A stretch of 64,000 nt of DNA from Morella rubra (lineage: Eukaryota; Streptophyta; Magnoliopsida; Fagales; Myricaceae): the NCBI GenBank assembly GCA_003952965.2, contig RXIC02000169.1:1-64000 (forward strand), written 5' to 3'. This document shows, one piece after another, positions 1-13,143 of the stretch. A program made the position numbers and the translations under genes. The notes under the pieces were generated by a model. That model saw only the letters and a program-made list of their open reading frames with translations, did no database searches and was not told where the DNA came from. Within the stretch, counting starts at the first letter, position 1, and each line of letters starts with the position of its first letter.

Positions 1-3000
1 ATTGATTAAGTGAGACCAAACATATGTCAGCTTATAGAAGATGGTTGATCTTACTGGCCATGACCGGAACGAAATATCTTCTTCTTCCAACCTATCCAAG
101 TCAATTAATTGATACTCTAGGGTTGATCTACTAAATTAAGTTTTTAAACTTACGAATGTACAAATAAAGAAATCCGCTGAAAGTAATAAGCAAGGAGACT
201 AATAAAATTATATTGACCAAGAAAAGACAAGAGAAAAGATGATCGTTGGAATACCTAGAAAAGTATTCGGCACCACTAGCTGGATATTTTAATCTTCATC
301 ACCAAAATTCTCTGATAAATATCTAAACATTATTATATCATTATTAACCACCAACACGCAATGGTTTATCATCTCAATGAGGGTTTAAGGTTGATATCAC
401 CGCTTACGAATCATGAGTAAGATATCATGTAGATGAAATAACACGAAGTCCATTTGAGCAGTCAAAAGATATTATCAGCATTTCTATCTCAAAAATAAAC
501 CTTAAGTCGCTCAAACGCCAGAACAAAGTGCGTGCTTCCTTTTGCTGGTTATGCCATAGAGAATACAATCCTGTAAAAAGATATATATGACTCTTCCACG
601 ACAAAACGGTGAGTGTGTAGTTTCATTCAAAAAGAAGCTTAGTTTTGTGATGTGCTTTTGGATTGGAATTGAAAAGGAGTCAAACGTAATTGCATCGTGT
701 TAAGACCAATCGAAATGGTAAGCAGAATATGAATTTTCTTCTTGATTTACGTGTAAAAGACGAATGATTGTTTTGGAAGCCTGAGCATTTAAGATTTTAT
801 GACCTACATCAGATTGTCTACGGAGACAAATTTGGCCATTGTTGTTTAGTTATTATTTTTAGTGTAATTTTACCTTTATAAATATGACCAAAGCTATAAA
901 TAGCTGACAAAAAGTGTGTTTATATGCATGTCCCGGTCAGTTGCCAAATGAATACTGATTGCCATTAAGCATGATCTTGCTCAACCTTTTTATATTTTTA
1001 TTTTCCCGTTTCGCCTAGAATTAATATTGTGTCGATTTGTGCATATTATTAATGCATAAGAGAAACCTAATTCTTAAGCGACATTCCACCACCCGATGAG
1101 TTAACTATGTCCTCCGATACATAGCACCGTTAAGTCTCTCATTCCCATACAAACAAAATGTCTGCCTATGTACACCCCAGTACATACCTAGTGCAATTGT
1201 GTACTCCAGCATTGACCTTCATGGCTTCCGCCCTACAAAGCGATCAATATGACTTAGTCGCTCCCTGACTAGAATAATAGACGATTCTTCTTAATCGAAT
1301 GAAACAGTCAAAGATGATTGCCCCAAGCCCTTACACAGTCTAACATGTTTACAAGACCCGTACTCCCACTACAAAAGATGTGTATAGTGTTGTGCGATAG
1401 AAGAGGATGAGCACCTGAGAGACACGGAAGAATCCAAACATAGCTGACCCAATAAGAGCCCCAACAGATGTCCACAAACCTATAACATATGCCAGCCTAT
1501 AGAGAACAGGCGAGAGAAGTGAACCAAAGAAGTATAAAGGTACATTTAACTAAACACCCACAAAAAAGTAAATATAAATCACAATAAAGGAGGTCTCACC
1601 TATAAAATCTCTTATACCTGTAACACAAAAAGAACTATCGAAAGTAAGATGATGTCTTATGAAACTTCCTAACCCTTAATACTTGTCCCAATAAACTCAC
1701 CCTGCATAAAGGGACTCAATCTGCAATCTTCGCTGACTCGACCACGACAAGAGTGCAAATACAACCCCCTCTGCACAATTCCGCCAGCACCACCCCAATT
1801 GATATTGAAAAGCTTCCAAGGAAAGAAAGAATCTGTGCATAATCCTACACATCAAATCCAAAATTCCCACTGAGAATTGTTAACTTTTAAAACAGTAGCT
1901 ACCGAGTAATTCACGAGATTCACTGCTTGCAGCAAATATGCGCTGTCGATCTTGGATAGTCCAACCTACCAAAAGCAGCGTTGAAAAAAAAACTATACAA
2001 ATTATAGCACGATAAGTTCTGTGCTCTTGAAATGTTGTACAGCCTGCAACTTCTTTCAAGACAAAATGAAGTATTAGTGGTAACGAATTCCAAGCCCTTC
2101 GGCAAAATTTTCTAAAGAAAGCTCTTTTACACGACCAGTAGAACTTAGCTAGTCCCGCCTTAGTTATCACCTCATACTATCGGAGTATGGCACTTGACTT
2201 TTGCCTTCAACAGTGCGCTATGCATTCTGCCCATGTTCAGATCAATCTAAACCATATCTTGATTATCATTATCTTTTGGTTACACCATATTTCATTTATT
2301 TGTTTTTATGTCCCAATTCGATTTCATATTGTCAAAGGACGGTGGATTGGCGTCCTTCTTTGTTTATATTTGATCAAAACCTGAATAAAACTTGCAGGCA
2401 TTTAGCTATATTGTTTAAGATACCCTTAATAAAGCGCCGGAAAAAACATTCAAGATCTCCAGTCTACCGAAATAATTATAATATTATACAATAGTTATAT
2501 GATGTTTATAGACATTTGTTCAATTCCCCGCACCCATCATGTACATAACCTATCATTATCAACAAGGTACATTCATTATCTATTTCAATATAAACAAAAG
2601 ACACTATCAACTGATAGAATCCATTTTTCTATAGAAGAAACTGAATCCCTGAACTCAATAAAGAAATATAGTGATATATAGAAATTTTCACGATATGATC
2701 CTGCAATAGCAACAAGAAGTTACATCAAAAAAACAGGAATGATTACACACAATATTGTTTGAACCACTACCTCTCCTCTAGATGCTAATGTCCCTATGCC
2801 GTATTTGTACTCCTAATCTCCTATATATTTTTGTTATGTGGGGAACGGAACAATATTCTTTGCCCTCACACCTATGCATATATTTAACCCTTACTTTATT
2901 TCATATATTTTATACCCAGTATCCTGTACTCTGTCCCAATTTTATTTATTGGGTACGACCATCAATTGAATGATCACTGAAAAAAGTATACGTCAAAATC

Positions 3001-6000
3001 ATAAAATTATGCTTGAATTTTTTCAGCTCACATAGATTTTTCAATAAAAGTAATTTCCCCCTCAAATGGTAGTTGTTATGTCTGTCTTGAATTTCTACAT
3101 AATCCTTACTAATTTATCTTTAAACTGACATATTAATCTTAATTGTAACTTTATCTAATCGCACCGTCTCATAACAGTCCCCGTTTAACCTGTTGACTCG
3201 ATTCTTGTGTCAAATTTTCTGCCAATAATAGGTCAACACTCCCACCAAACATCTCCCCACGTAGATATAAATCTGGTTCTGATCCATGAGTTCCAACGCT
3301 ACCATATCGAAAAGCACCACTCTCTAACCCTTTTTACTGTACACCGTATCGATTTCCAAAAACCACTTGAGAATTCTAGACATAAAACCGTTAAAACGTT
3401 TCTAGTGAGAATGTACCCACAAATCATCACACCTACTCATGCTGCTCTTACAACGTAGCCTATCCCGAGGAACACAGGGTAATCCTATCCAACAATCCTC
3501 CCAACCCAAAGACAATCAGCATTAACCAGCTAACTTTCATGGGTCTAAAAACTGGTAAAACAACGCATCCATATCTTTCGCCCTCACCAAAACCACCAAA
3601 CCCAAAACACCCATCTCTATATTCAACCTACCACTATCCAAAGCTGCTTCATTTATAAACACATCCAAAGCACAATAGCAACCTCCCTTAACAACATTGA
3701 TGAGATCCTAATAATATCATTACGATATCACTAAAGAGATTATATAAGGCAATCATATGACTATCAACGCAGTCTAATAGAACAATATCGGTTCCATAAA
3801 CTAGAACACCTAGACAATCAGCCCCCTACCATCCAATCCCTTACAAAAAACTCTTTCCAGAATCTGAAACCAAGAACTTCCAAGTAGGTTAAAATTATGC
3901 TCATCATCCCTAAGTACCTATTCATCTTATTGACCCGTAATTTCCACTATTCCATCCTCCACTAAATGTTCTCTGTCAAAATGCCAAGAGCTAAATACAG
4001 TTGATGTCACTAGCTCTTCGAGGATTGCCAACAACTGGTCACAGAGAAAGATGCTGGTCGAAATGAACAGCTTGAATTTAACTCTTAAAAAACAACTGTT
4101 AAGTAGACGTCATACGCTTTCTACTAATCTTCATGTGATGTCATACGACTCCCTATTGGAGGGTCCTTTAAGTTGAGTTAGAAGTTATGAGTGATTAGAC
4201 TCTTGCAGCTTAGAAGATCAAGAGCTCCACACGTCCTCAATTTAGATTATACAGAAGACATCTCTGCGTCAAATAAGCACTAACTGAAACTACAATTTAG
4301 AGATGTCCAACCCAGTCTATCATAGCGATCCTTGATGTCCCCAAATTTCGCAAGAGATAAGATTAGACTTTCATATGTAAGCATGTCTACACCTAAGAAT
4401 AAACAGACGTTAAACCAGAGAATAGAGCTAAGTGCTTCCTTGTTATTCTAATTGGACCTACCCTATGAAGAAGTACAACTATTAAAGTTCCTAGTTCTTT
4501 TATATTTTGTTTGCCAGGACTCACCCATCTTCAGTTGTTTACCAGTTCCGAAAGCCCCTGGTCAAAGCTCTTGCGGCTTAATAGAACTACTTAAAACTTG
4601 GCGACTGTTTCATTATTTGATTCATTTGCTTGTAGTTATTATAGTCATGTTAGAATTGTATACAAACTTTACATATATTAGCTATCTACGAAAATGTATG
4701 AATTTATTTCAAAGAAGCACTATAATCTTTCAAATATCTTTAACTGTAAGACCTATTGATTATCCCTTGGCACTTACAACAGTACCCATTTACCCATGCC
4801 TTTTTCAATGAACGGAACTTCAATTAGTTCATATATATCAACTATGTTCTGTAAATTAGAAGAACAGTAATTTATATTTAACCCAACTATTACACCCACA
4901 CCATCAAATTGCACCCTAATAATGATCCCTAATCCATGCAACCCGCAGATCAGTAAAACTCCCACTACATAAACAAGAAAAATTCTTAGTGAATGTAAGA
5001 GAAAAGACCATGGTGCTCTTCCTTTCTTCTTCCCTGCCATTAATCTAGTATGCGAAGCAGTCCCTTCTAATTGAAATTACTATACATGTGAATTAAACCC
5101 TAGAACACTATTTTGAAGCTACTGTTGAATCATTCCAGGAAAAATCGTCCATGGCCGCCTGGACAATTAAATTATTAGAGCATTTGCTACTTACCCTCTT
5201 TTGGCAGGCGGAAGGCTAGCTTTATTTCAAGCAGAGATCCACAATTTAGGCAGGAAAAGAGGACCAAATAAGATTTCTCATCTTCTAGCATATTCCTTTT
5301 TGGGTTTCTTGATACATGACCCATGCAGAAGAATGTTCTGTTCTTAATGTTCAATAAGTCCCAAAGATCGTTCCGAGGAATACTGTAACTACTATGACCT
5401 GCTCTAAGTTAATATTCTTTGGCCTAAGGGGAGTGCTGCGGCATGCACTGATTTAGCCAACTCTCCATCTCTGTTTGCACATTGATAGATATCCGAAAGC
5501 TGCCTTATGTCTTTGGACTTCCCATTGATTTAATGAACTTCTGCGAAATTGAATCTCCGCCCACATAGAAACGCCAAAAGCCCAATGAGCCCGTTGGATG
5601 CTGAAAGCCACGATCCTTGGGAAACCATAATTGTTTGTTGAAAGTGTTTAAAGCCAATTGAAGAAAATTCCAATATACCGACAGCAAACAAAAAAACTAA
5701 TATATACTTATCCACACAGGGTTCAATACACGACTAGTACACTCTCGCGACAAAAGTGAAAGAATAGTTTAAGCATTACAGTAAATTTAATCTCCAACAA
5801 TTTTTTAAGTGTTAAACGAAAGTACTGAGATAAATTGATGGACATACTACCTCTTTTAAAAAACAGTTTCTATCTAGAAGCATCCATTCTCTCCTCTATA
5901 TCTAATTACATCGGCCAACTCGAGGAGTACTACCATATGTTTAAACGATCCAAGAGAACTTCAAGCCATTTATCCAGAAGGTCTTTCCAAATACAAAGGA

Positions 6001-6697
6001 AGGACCAGAGAGAAAAAGGAGTGCTGCAAAGAGTAGATGAGTTATTTAAAAGACGACTACTGCCCGTGCCAATCCCCTTCTCATCTCGAAAAATGGAGCA
6101 CTCCCAGGGATATGAATAACTAACTACAACATTTGGAGACTTTAGCCGCTTACCAGATAAGGAAAAGCTGCAACTGATCCCTATCATGTTGATTCCTTAC
6201 CGCGATCTACAATTATCCCAAACGATGCAATATATCAACCACGATACCTGCACGCTGACTAACCTCCGCCCCCGACTCTCCACAGCATTAATTAATAAGG
6301 AAATTCTTTTCATCATCAAGTTGATCCATGGACAATCACCAAAAAACTTAGCAATCCCTGAATGCTTGGCCTTTTGATTTTTCTGTTTTACTAGCGTAAA
6401 TATAATATTATTCTTTGTAGTGCCAAATTAATATAATATCAATTTTCCAAGACCTGCACTAATATAAACACCGAAAAAAACCAAACCCAAAGTCCCCGAT
6501 ACAAAACGCCCCATGAAGCAATGCTAAAAGAAATGATTTGGATCAACTTAGCCTCAAGGCAAAACAGAGTCTTATGAAGAATTGTTTGAAAGATACAGAG
6601 ATGGTGTAGAATAACCGACAGGTGATCGCAATACTTTCAAATCATGCCACCTGGAAATGTAGAATGGTTGAAGTTCGAACATCTTTGCACTCCAATC
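1..6697. other. No gene recognised
   Basis: Unique-looking AT-rich sequence. Short open frames occur on both strands, but none shows a family motif, a plausible exon chain or protein-like composition that I can defend. A possible decayed coding stretch lies on the minus strand around 5,360-5,715, where an open frame continues after a stop with protein-like text, but I cannot assign it. No RNA gene, obvious tandem array or inverted repeat was seen. Confidence 0.5.
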
Positions 6698-6961
6698 CTA
6701 TCTATGCAAGCTGCAGCAATATTTACACGCACTTAGACGAAGATTTTCTATATTAGAGAATGAATGATGCCCTACCCAATTTGGAAAACTTTTACCACTG
6801 TAGTGCCATATGACGAGAATTTTCAAGTTGGTGTGGGGTTGAAGACTATCGAGCACACTTTTTTTACACTCTGAAATTGTAGTAACTGCAGCATTCCATC
6901 CCAACACCAACTTCTTAAGGTGCCACTTATCCTTCATGCTTGCATTCCCGAAAATCCTCTC
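6698..6961 (-). pseudogene. CC-NB-LRR resistance gene fragment (LRR region)
   Basis: About 80 codons match the start of the leucine-rich-repeat region of RPP13-like-1/R13L1-type plant immune receptors. Visible in order are a KDKWHLKKLVLGW segment, a LQPHTNLKILVIWHYSGKSF segment with FPNWVG after it, and a SFSNIENLRLSACKYCCSL repeat. These correspond to the family pattern of L-x-L-x-W, then LqPHxNLKxLxIxxYxGxxFPxW, then FSNLxxLxLxxCxxCxxLP. The frame stops just where the next repeat should start. No P-loop, NB-ARC or coiled-coil part is seen upstream on the same strand. This is an isolated relic, not a working receptor. Confidence 0.7.
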
Positions 6962-7559
6962 CCTTTTTCCTCCTCGTGTGTTAAGAAAGAATCGAAGCTA
7001 GAACCACACTTATCTGCGTAAAACTTTAAAGCAATCCTAAATGGATGATAGTACAAAAAATCCATTTAAACACAAGACAAAAACCAGTATAACCGTCCCC
7101 TGACACCTCTCCGGACAAACAGGAATGTTTTCATACTCCGTGTTATTTTGTTTTAGACCTTGGAGAAGATGTTTCTGCAGGTATATTCTCCCAAAGGAAA
7201 TCCCTGATGTTTTCTCCGCTTGTACCACTAAGTCGTAATTAATGGGCAGAGTTCGAAATCTTAAAGTTGAAAGGAAGCTTCACTCCTCTAGCCTAGCTGT
7301 TCTGAGAGAACTGAAATCCAGTGTCATGTCTTATAGTTCTACAAGCCTCCAACCACGAAGATCAAAATACTATACTGGAAATTCAATCAAATTCGTAAGG
7401 AGAGGGACATCTCAATTCCCCTGTTATAGTATACACGAACGATACTGTTGCTATGAATCCAATATCTCGTTGGATAGACTTTCATTTAGTGGAACCACGA
7501 ATTTCTGTTAGTAAAATAGAAGAAAGAGATGGAATTTTTTCGATGCTAATAGTTGAGTG
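6962..7559. other. No gene recognised
   Basis: Nothing supportable. One minus-strand stretch near 7,090-7,145 resembles the IPVCP segment of CACTA TNP2 transposases but is too short to call. Confidence 0.45.
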
Positions 7560-7937
7560 GTGCAATTCCCTTGGTCTTATGTTCGGATGTTTTTTTTGCT
7601 AATCCTCCACATTGCTGGGCTATTTCAACAATGGTGGAGCATATTCATGCTACATTAGCAGATTCTATGGAATGGAAAGTAGTCTTAAGTGTGGTGGAAA
7701 TGTAATGGCTTGGCTCACAATCTGGCTAAGTGGGTGGAAATGTAATGGCTTGGCTCACAATCTGGCTAAGTGGGCAGTTAGTTTTGGTAAGAAGGTTTTC
7801 CTTTATCTATTCTGAAAATATATACTTGAGCATATTCGGGCTGTGTGCCCGATATGCAGTCTAATCCAATTTGATTTTCATTCAATATAATTTAGCCATC
7901 TATTTCCTCTGACCAAAAAAAAAAAAAAAAAAAAAAT
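7560..7937 (+). mobile_element. LINE 3' end with poly(A) tail
   Basis: The plus strand reads NGLAHNLAKWAVSFGKKVF near 7,740-7,800. This matches the end of the RNase H domain of plant non-LTR retrotransposons (pattern V-P-R-x-x-N-x-x-A-H-x-L-A). About 100 bp of 3' UTR-like sequence follows, then an uninterrupted poly(A) run of about 23 bases at 7,915-7,937, as expected for target-primed reverse transcription. No target-site duplication could be fixed. Reverse transcriptase is not visible upstream, so this is a heavily 5'-truncated or decayed copy. Confidence 0.6.
7695..7774 (+). repeat. 40-bp tandem duplication inside the LINE tail
   Basis: Two consecutive copies of a 40-base unit (7,695-7,734 and 7,735-7,774) are identical by eye. 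Forty is not a multiple of three, so the duplication shifts the RNase H reading frame. The HNLAKW motif is readable only in the second copy. Confidence 0.85.
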
Positions 7938-8287
7938 TGACTAATTTGCAGTTGAGCGACCTGAACTAACCTTCTCCTGCTGCCATATATGCTCGATGAC
8001 ACAAGCACTAAATCCTCATGGTCCTCCCGTAAGTATTAAGCTCTTGGATCAAGCATAATTCCCATTGCGCCGAAGATTTATTTTGGTCGAAATGGTAAAA
8101 CTCATTATTTAAAAAAAAATGAAAAAAGCTACTGTTAGTTTGTCATTTTGCGCTATTGAAAACTTCACCTCGATCCCATATGTTCCGTAGACCTGTCCCT
8201 ATCTTAAAACAGTAGAGAAATTCATCCCATCCTTACATCCTGCAGACGTAACAGATACGATTTTAAATAAATATTTTTTTAAAATAA

Positions 8288-8327
<40 letters not shown>

Positions 8328-8345
8328 AAAAAGAAAAAAAAGACA
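7938..8345. other. Low-complexity intergenic sequence
   Basis: No gene. Ends in long T and A runs (about 8,270-8,345). Confidence 0.5.
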
Positions 8346-8348
8346 AAA

Positions 8349-8545
8349 ATCGGGGATTACTCCCCTCCTTGCCTAGAGCAATCGGGCGTAGGGATGCGTC
8401 CCTTAATAAGATTCCTTCCCTCCGATCACCAAGCTTCGGGCGTAAAAATGTGGAGTGGAAAACATCCCGTCCTCACCATCTGGGGCAGTAACATCTTATT
8501 AAGACGGTGCGAGGGATTAGTAATCCGCCCGAACCTGTTTTTTTT
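8349..8545. repeat. Degenerate inverted repeat, possibly a small MITE
   Basis: A GC-richer block between T/A runs. Its ends read CGGGGATTACTCCCC on the left and, in reverse complement, CGGGCGGATTACTAATCCC on the right. Both arms also contain CTTAATAAGAT in opposite orientation. The arms match imperfectly and no target duplication is visible. Confidence 0.35.
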
Positions 8546-11250
8546 TTTATTGTAAAATTACATAATTATTTTATACTTGGATGATTTAATGACAACTATT
8601 GTTATTCGATAATATTTTTATTATTATTGCAAGATGAATTTTTATAAATATAAGTCTAACGTATTGCGTCTTAGTGAGGTTATCGTAACCAGTTCCACGA
8701 TTTACAATAAACCCACACCTGTTTTATTTTTAGTTTTAAACTCTAGATAAAGAATGAGTTTTTTAAGAAGAAAAGCAATGATCTTACGAAAACCTAAAAT
8801 CTCTATTGCCCAAAGTGTGATTCTCCGTTAGTTTATTCCTAAACATTTGGTCAAGTCTGAAGAGGATGTTAAAACCCGCCCAATATCGGTTTATAATCTA
8901 CGAATATCTTCTCACTATCATGAATGTTCAGCTTCCAAAATACCCACCAGTAGATCATCACCAAATGCCTCTTCCCACATTCCTAGTTGCTCGCCTGTAC
9001 TCTCAACGCCACACCCTTTTTCCCTGAGATTGATGTATCCTATTCCCCACGTTACTGATCAAAGACCTGCCCACCCCCCGCTTGCCGCCCCCCCTCAGCC
9101 ATCATCTTGCCCCTATGAGACCAACCAATATTCATCTCCTTCATAGGTCCCACACCTCGATATTTCTGCCCCCCATACCCTACCCACCCCCTTTACCGTA
9201 GACAATTTATTTGTATAGCATTTGCCTTTGTAAAAAAAGCTGTCGCACACGCCAGAGCCCCCATTTTTCGTCTGCTCTTCGCCGACTTTCGCCCCTTTAA
9301 TGAAAAGCAGGGCCCTTCTCCTGCTGCCTATGTGTTTTTGGGACTTCGAATCTTAACTGGAGATTATTGTGTCCTTGTTTGTTACTAAACAATCTCCTTT
9401 CTGACGTACTCGAGTTTTGTATTGATACTTCAGGTAATTAAATATGCCCTTTAGGGTCAACCGTTAACTTTGGTTGTCTTAAACCCTAATTCACTTCATT
9501 CCCATCCTTATCGATTAAATATTGTTCAAACAAAATTTTTGGCACCCAGACTAATTTTGATTCCAGATTACTTTGCAGCCTTGCTTGCTAAATAAAATCC
9601 AGGATTAGAATTTTTCCCCTTGACTAATAACCAACACTTATATCTTTTGATCTCTTAAAATTATGATTCCTCCCTCCTAATCATTAAAATGGTTCCCTCC
9701 GTAATTAATAAACCCATATCACCTAGCGACACAATCCTATTATGTAAACATTTACATTAAGTCTCCCCACAAAAAAAATTATTTTTAACGAATAACTTTT
9801 AAGATCTGTATGGCGAAGATGTTTTCCATGTTTTTTGTAGTATGGAGGATCGAAGCAAAAGTTTTTAAACAATAAAGAGTTTACGAATTATATTCCCTCT
9901 ATAAGAATAATGTTCACGTTCTATAAAACAAGTTAATGGTGAAATCTAATTGCATATAATAAAATCACAAAATGTACCAAAAGAAAAATTTAAGTTTTGT
10001 CAACCATAGGATAAAATTGTTTTAAGAAGATGCTAAAGTAAAATAAAATGAAATCAATAATAAGTATGAGGTGGTATAGGATAACAACTAATTGGTATGG
10101 CTCGAAATTAGAGTAAAAAAATAAAGTAAGATGAATAAATTCAATGACGCAACTACAAAAAAAAAGTGGTCCTGATTGATAAAATTTCAAACAACCCATG
10201 TGTAGGAATCTTTTAACTACATCACTCTGCCGAACCCAAATCCTTAGAACATAAAAGAATATGGTATGAATATCCCTAATAAATCAACATATCCCACAAC
10301 TATTTTGTGGTCCTCCTACGTATGTGAATAAACAATTGAAGAAACAGAATATCTCCCTTATATATCTCGTTAGTCTCTATCTCCTATTTGCTTTTGGCAA
10401 AACAATAAAATGTGAGGTCAGCGCATCCAGTTTTATTAAACCTCCAAAATGCAGAAAATGCTAACCCGAAAAACACAATAAATTGAGAATAATATCACCA
10501 TATGTTTTACCGATCTCACTAGGATTAATTTCCTCAGACCAGTCCATCTATCATGAAATCCTCCTGTGAAAAAAAGCGTTTAAGTTTCATTTAATCTCAA
10601 TATGGAAGACGTAGACGTATGTAGAGAAAGACCAATATTTACCACATTCTCTCCATTTCCTTAGAAAAACAAATGGACAACTTACCGCCAGACAAAAGGC
10701 ATGAACTAATCCAGTTCAGACCTAATCTTTGTTAATAGCCAAAAGAACACAACGTGTACTATAGTGAAAATGCTGAAGCCAAGACCATTTAGAAGCCAAC
10801 TCTATTCACAAGTAAATCGGCGTGAGAATCGCCCCTACCAAAAAGAGAGAAGACCCGATCTTTGTCACACACCCTCCTCAGCATTGTGACACCCCGTGTA
10901 GACTCGTCCCAAGAATGTTAATGGTAACAAAGATTCAAATAAACTGAAGACCAAGAAGACCACGCGCAAGCATCCCGTAAATCTCTAGGCATGGATTCTT
11001 CCCACGTCTAACGTACCTACTCAAAACGTTTGTCAAAAAGAATCTTGTTATGAAATTAGAGATTTTTATCAAATCCCACCTAAAGACGGCATCGTTTCCA
11101 CCATGCCAGGTAAAAAGGACCATTTGGGGCACAGTGACCTGTTAACAAAAACACTTTTTTGGTATTAGATCTTGTAAATCTATGCCCAGATAATATCTGA
11201 ATAAAACAAGCTTACAAATCAAAATTAATAGCTGTTATTCCGAGAATTAG
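8546..11250. other. No gene recognised
   Basis: AT-rich sequence with a proline/serine-rich open frame near 8,850-9,146 whose composition reflects a C-rich tract rather than a protein family. No RNA gene or clear repeat. Confidence 0.45.
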
Positions 11251-11280
11251 CCCATAACTGCCAAATACCCTAGGACAAGA

Positions 11281-11533
11281 CTCCACACCAACTTCACTAT
11301 ATTCTCTAATAACCGGTATATCTCTCACCTATCTCCCTAAATTAGATGATTAACTAAATGTGTTTATATAGCCACCTAGAAGCCTTCATTAGTCATAATC
11401 ACCCTCTAACAACTTGTCAATCTGATTCCTTCAAGTCTGTATTTGCACTCGCTTAACACAGGGCCAACAACTTCCCAGCTTGCACTAGACCATCTTATGC
11501 TAACTCAGCATCCTTTTACACCCTGGGATAGTT
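11281..11533 (-). repeat. LTR-like segment, left copy (probable 3' LTR)
   Basis: Shares about 110 bp of strong similarity with 13,030-13,143, with short indels. A TTTATATAG motif near 11,363 has a counterpart near 13,013, consistent with a promoter or polyadenylation region. The outer limit on the left is uncertain. Confidence 0.5.
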
Positions 11534-11548
11534 ACATTCCATTCCCCT

Positions 11549-11740
11549 TCAAACAACCTTGTCCACAAGGTTGAGTGTGACCACAAAAAATTTATCAAAC
11601 ACTTGGTGCGCTGAAATATCCATGAAGTTACCAAGGTCTGGATCTACTTTCGAGGGACTTACAACAAGCACTTGGTGTTTGGTGCTCTGAAAAAAAAAAT
11701 GCCCATCCAATTTACCAACATTTACCAAACATTCCACCAC
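11549..11740 (-). pseudogene. Possible end of a gypsy polyprotein frame
   Basis: An open frame of 63 codons ends in NLVDKVV just before the left LTR-like segment. Many gypsy polyproteins end with an L-E-D-K-V type motif followed within a few bases by the 3' LTR, and position and text fit. The rest of the frame carries no diagnostic residues, so the call rests mainly on context. Confidence 0.35.
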
Positions 11741-11848
11741 TCAACGAATCCATTGGGGCCCATTTCAAAAATTCATTTGACAAATTGTTTTAGTCTTAAC
11801 GCCAAGTCTATGCAAACAGCTCCCTCAAGGAAAATCACACACTAGCAC

Positions 11849-11942
11849 ATGCTCTTTTTCTTCTTCTTTTTTCTATTCTCTTTTCTTCTTCTTCTTCTTC
11901 TTCTTCCTCCTTTTTTCTCTCCTCTTCCGCTTCTCTTCTTAC
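11849..11942. repeat. CTT/CT-rich microsatellite
   Basis: Imperfect pyrimidine tract dominated by CTT triplets. The open frame across it, rich in Leu and Phe, is an artefact of the repeat. Confidence 0.8.
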
Positions 11943-12959
11943 CACATCTCCTCCCACCCAACCGGTATTCAATCTATGCTGCTGTAAAGTCAAAAACAGC
12001 TATCCCAATGAAGTCGCATTTCTTCCGTATTTTTCTTTGTAAATTGCCACAAAATATTCATAAAGATCAACCAAAATTTTGATATCCACAATCGTTCCGG
12101 AGATACCAATCCTCCCGACGTCCTAAAAGCGCACACCAAAGACGCTTATGGAGCTTGGTAGGAAGTTCACACAATCTACTTACACTAACAACATGAATGC
12201 AAAGCTTTTCAATACCTCGCCTTTCAATTAATCTCCAAACAAAATTCTTAATTTTGTCGGTGACAAGTAAGAAGAAAAATTTCAACACAACAAATGTATG
12301 CTCACTCACAACAATGAGATAAAGCCAAAGAATCATTGAGAAATCAAAGAGCCAACCGGCACAATATCCACATGAAAGTCTTGACCTGTTGTCTTACCCA
12401 TTTTCACCCCTTTACTCAAACCTTACTTTCTTACTGTTCTTCATCCATTTCCGACAGTGCTTCAAAGCCGACACTTCTCATCTACAACTCATTAATTGAA
12501 TATTTGTAACTTACATTTCCTCAGTGCTTCTGTCTCAAATAATAACTTTCTTCAATGCTTCTATCTGTCAAGTAATTTCAATAAATTCCAATATTATAAT
12601 GAATTTTCTTGTACATCTGTTAATCGATTTGTTTTTTGACATTCAGCATTCCGATTTTTTCTGTCTCAGATTCTCTAAAACGAGAAGAGTTCTATCTCAA
12701 TGATTTTTATGACTGACATTTGTTCCTGTGCCATGCAATCCGATGTAAGAATTGAAGTGCTAACTAAGATACCATCTCTTTAACAAACATACTTTAACAA
12801 GTGTCATAATGGTAAATGTTTTAACTTACCTAGGAAAATTGGGTAAAGAAAGTACAAACAATAAACTAAGATGTCCCTCAAGTTAGCCAAAGACTCCAAT
12901 ATATTGGGAATACTATAATTTTCCTCTTAACACATTGATACTTCCTAATCTTTCTTGAC

Positions 12960-13143
12960 CCTCTCCAAAACCCGCCTTAATTTTGCCTATAGTGATCCAT
13001 ACTAATAATATATTTATATAGAGAATGGACTCAGTTACCCTCTAACAACTTGTCTCTATTCTCAAGTCTGCCTAACAACTTCCCAACTTGCACTAGACCA
13101 TCTTATGCCAACTCAGCATCCTTTTACACCTTGGGATCGTTAT
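12960..13143 (-). repeat. LTR-like segment, right copy (probable 5' LTR)
   Basis: Partner of the left copy, same orientation, with clear similarity in its last 110 bp (13,030-13,143). Less similar to the left, so its inner boundary is approximate. Confidence 0.5.

Larger units (their letters stand above)
11281..13143 (-). mobile_element. Internally deleted Ty3/gypsy-like LTR retrotransposon
   Basis: Two related segments in the same orientation lie about 1.6 kb apart. Both contain, on the minus strand, AACnATCCC, then GGTGTAAAAGGATGCTGAGT, then GGCATAAGATGGTCTAGTGC, then a conserved AACAAGTTGTTAGAG block. The left copy is preceded on the minus strand by an open frame ending NLVDKVV-stop, just before TGTAACTATCCC, as where gypsy pol ends beside the 3' LTR. 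The element would read right to left: 5' LTR (about 12,960-13,143), short interior, 3' LTR (about 11,281-11,533). Reverse transcriptase, integrase and a primer-binding site are not recognisable, so most of the interior is lost. Outer limits are approximate. Confidence 0.5.

Noticed and set aside
1366..1380. CCCACTACAAAAGATG, considered as a CACTA terminus
   Set aside because: Too far away, the match ends after CACTACAAAA, and no subterminal repeats adjoin.
7090..7145. Minus-strand YENIPVCP text resembling the CACTA TNP2 Cys-rich segment (compare the real one near 27,200)
   Set aside because: Only about a dozen residues match and nothing else of a TNP2 gene is nearby.
8847..9146. Ser/Pro-rich 99-codon frame
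   Set aside because: Composition follows a C-rich tract; no domain and no splice or promoter context.
10147..10168. CAACTACAAAAAAAAAG, considered as the left CACTA terminus
   Set aside because: It does not start CACTA, is 14 kb away from the transposase and lacks terminal stem motifs.
12067..12336. Minus-strand frame with KIKNFVWRLIERRG, reminiscent of the LINE zf-RVT domain
   Set aside because: A single short motif; no Cys/His zinc ligands and no RNase H follow.
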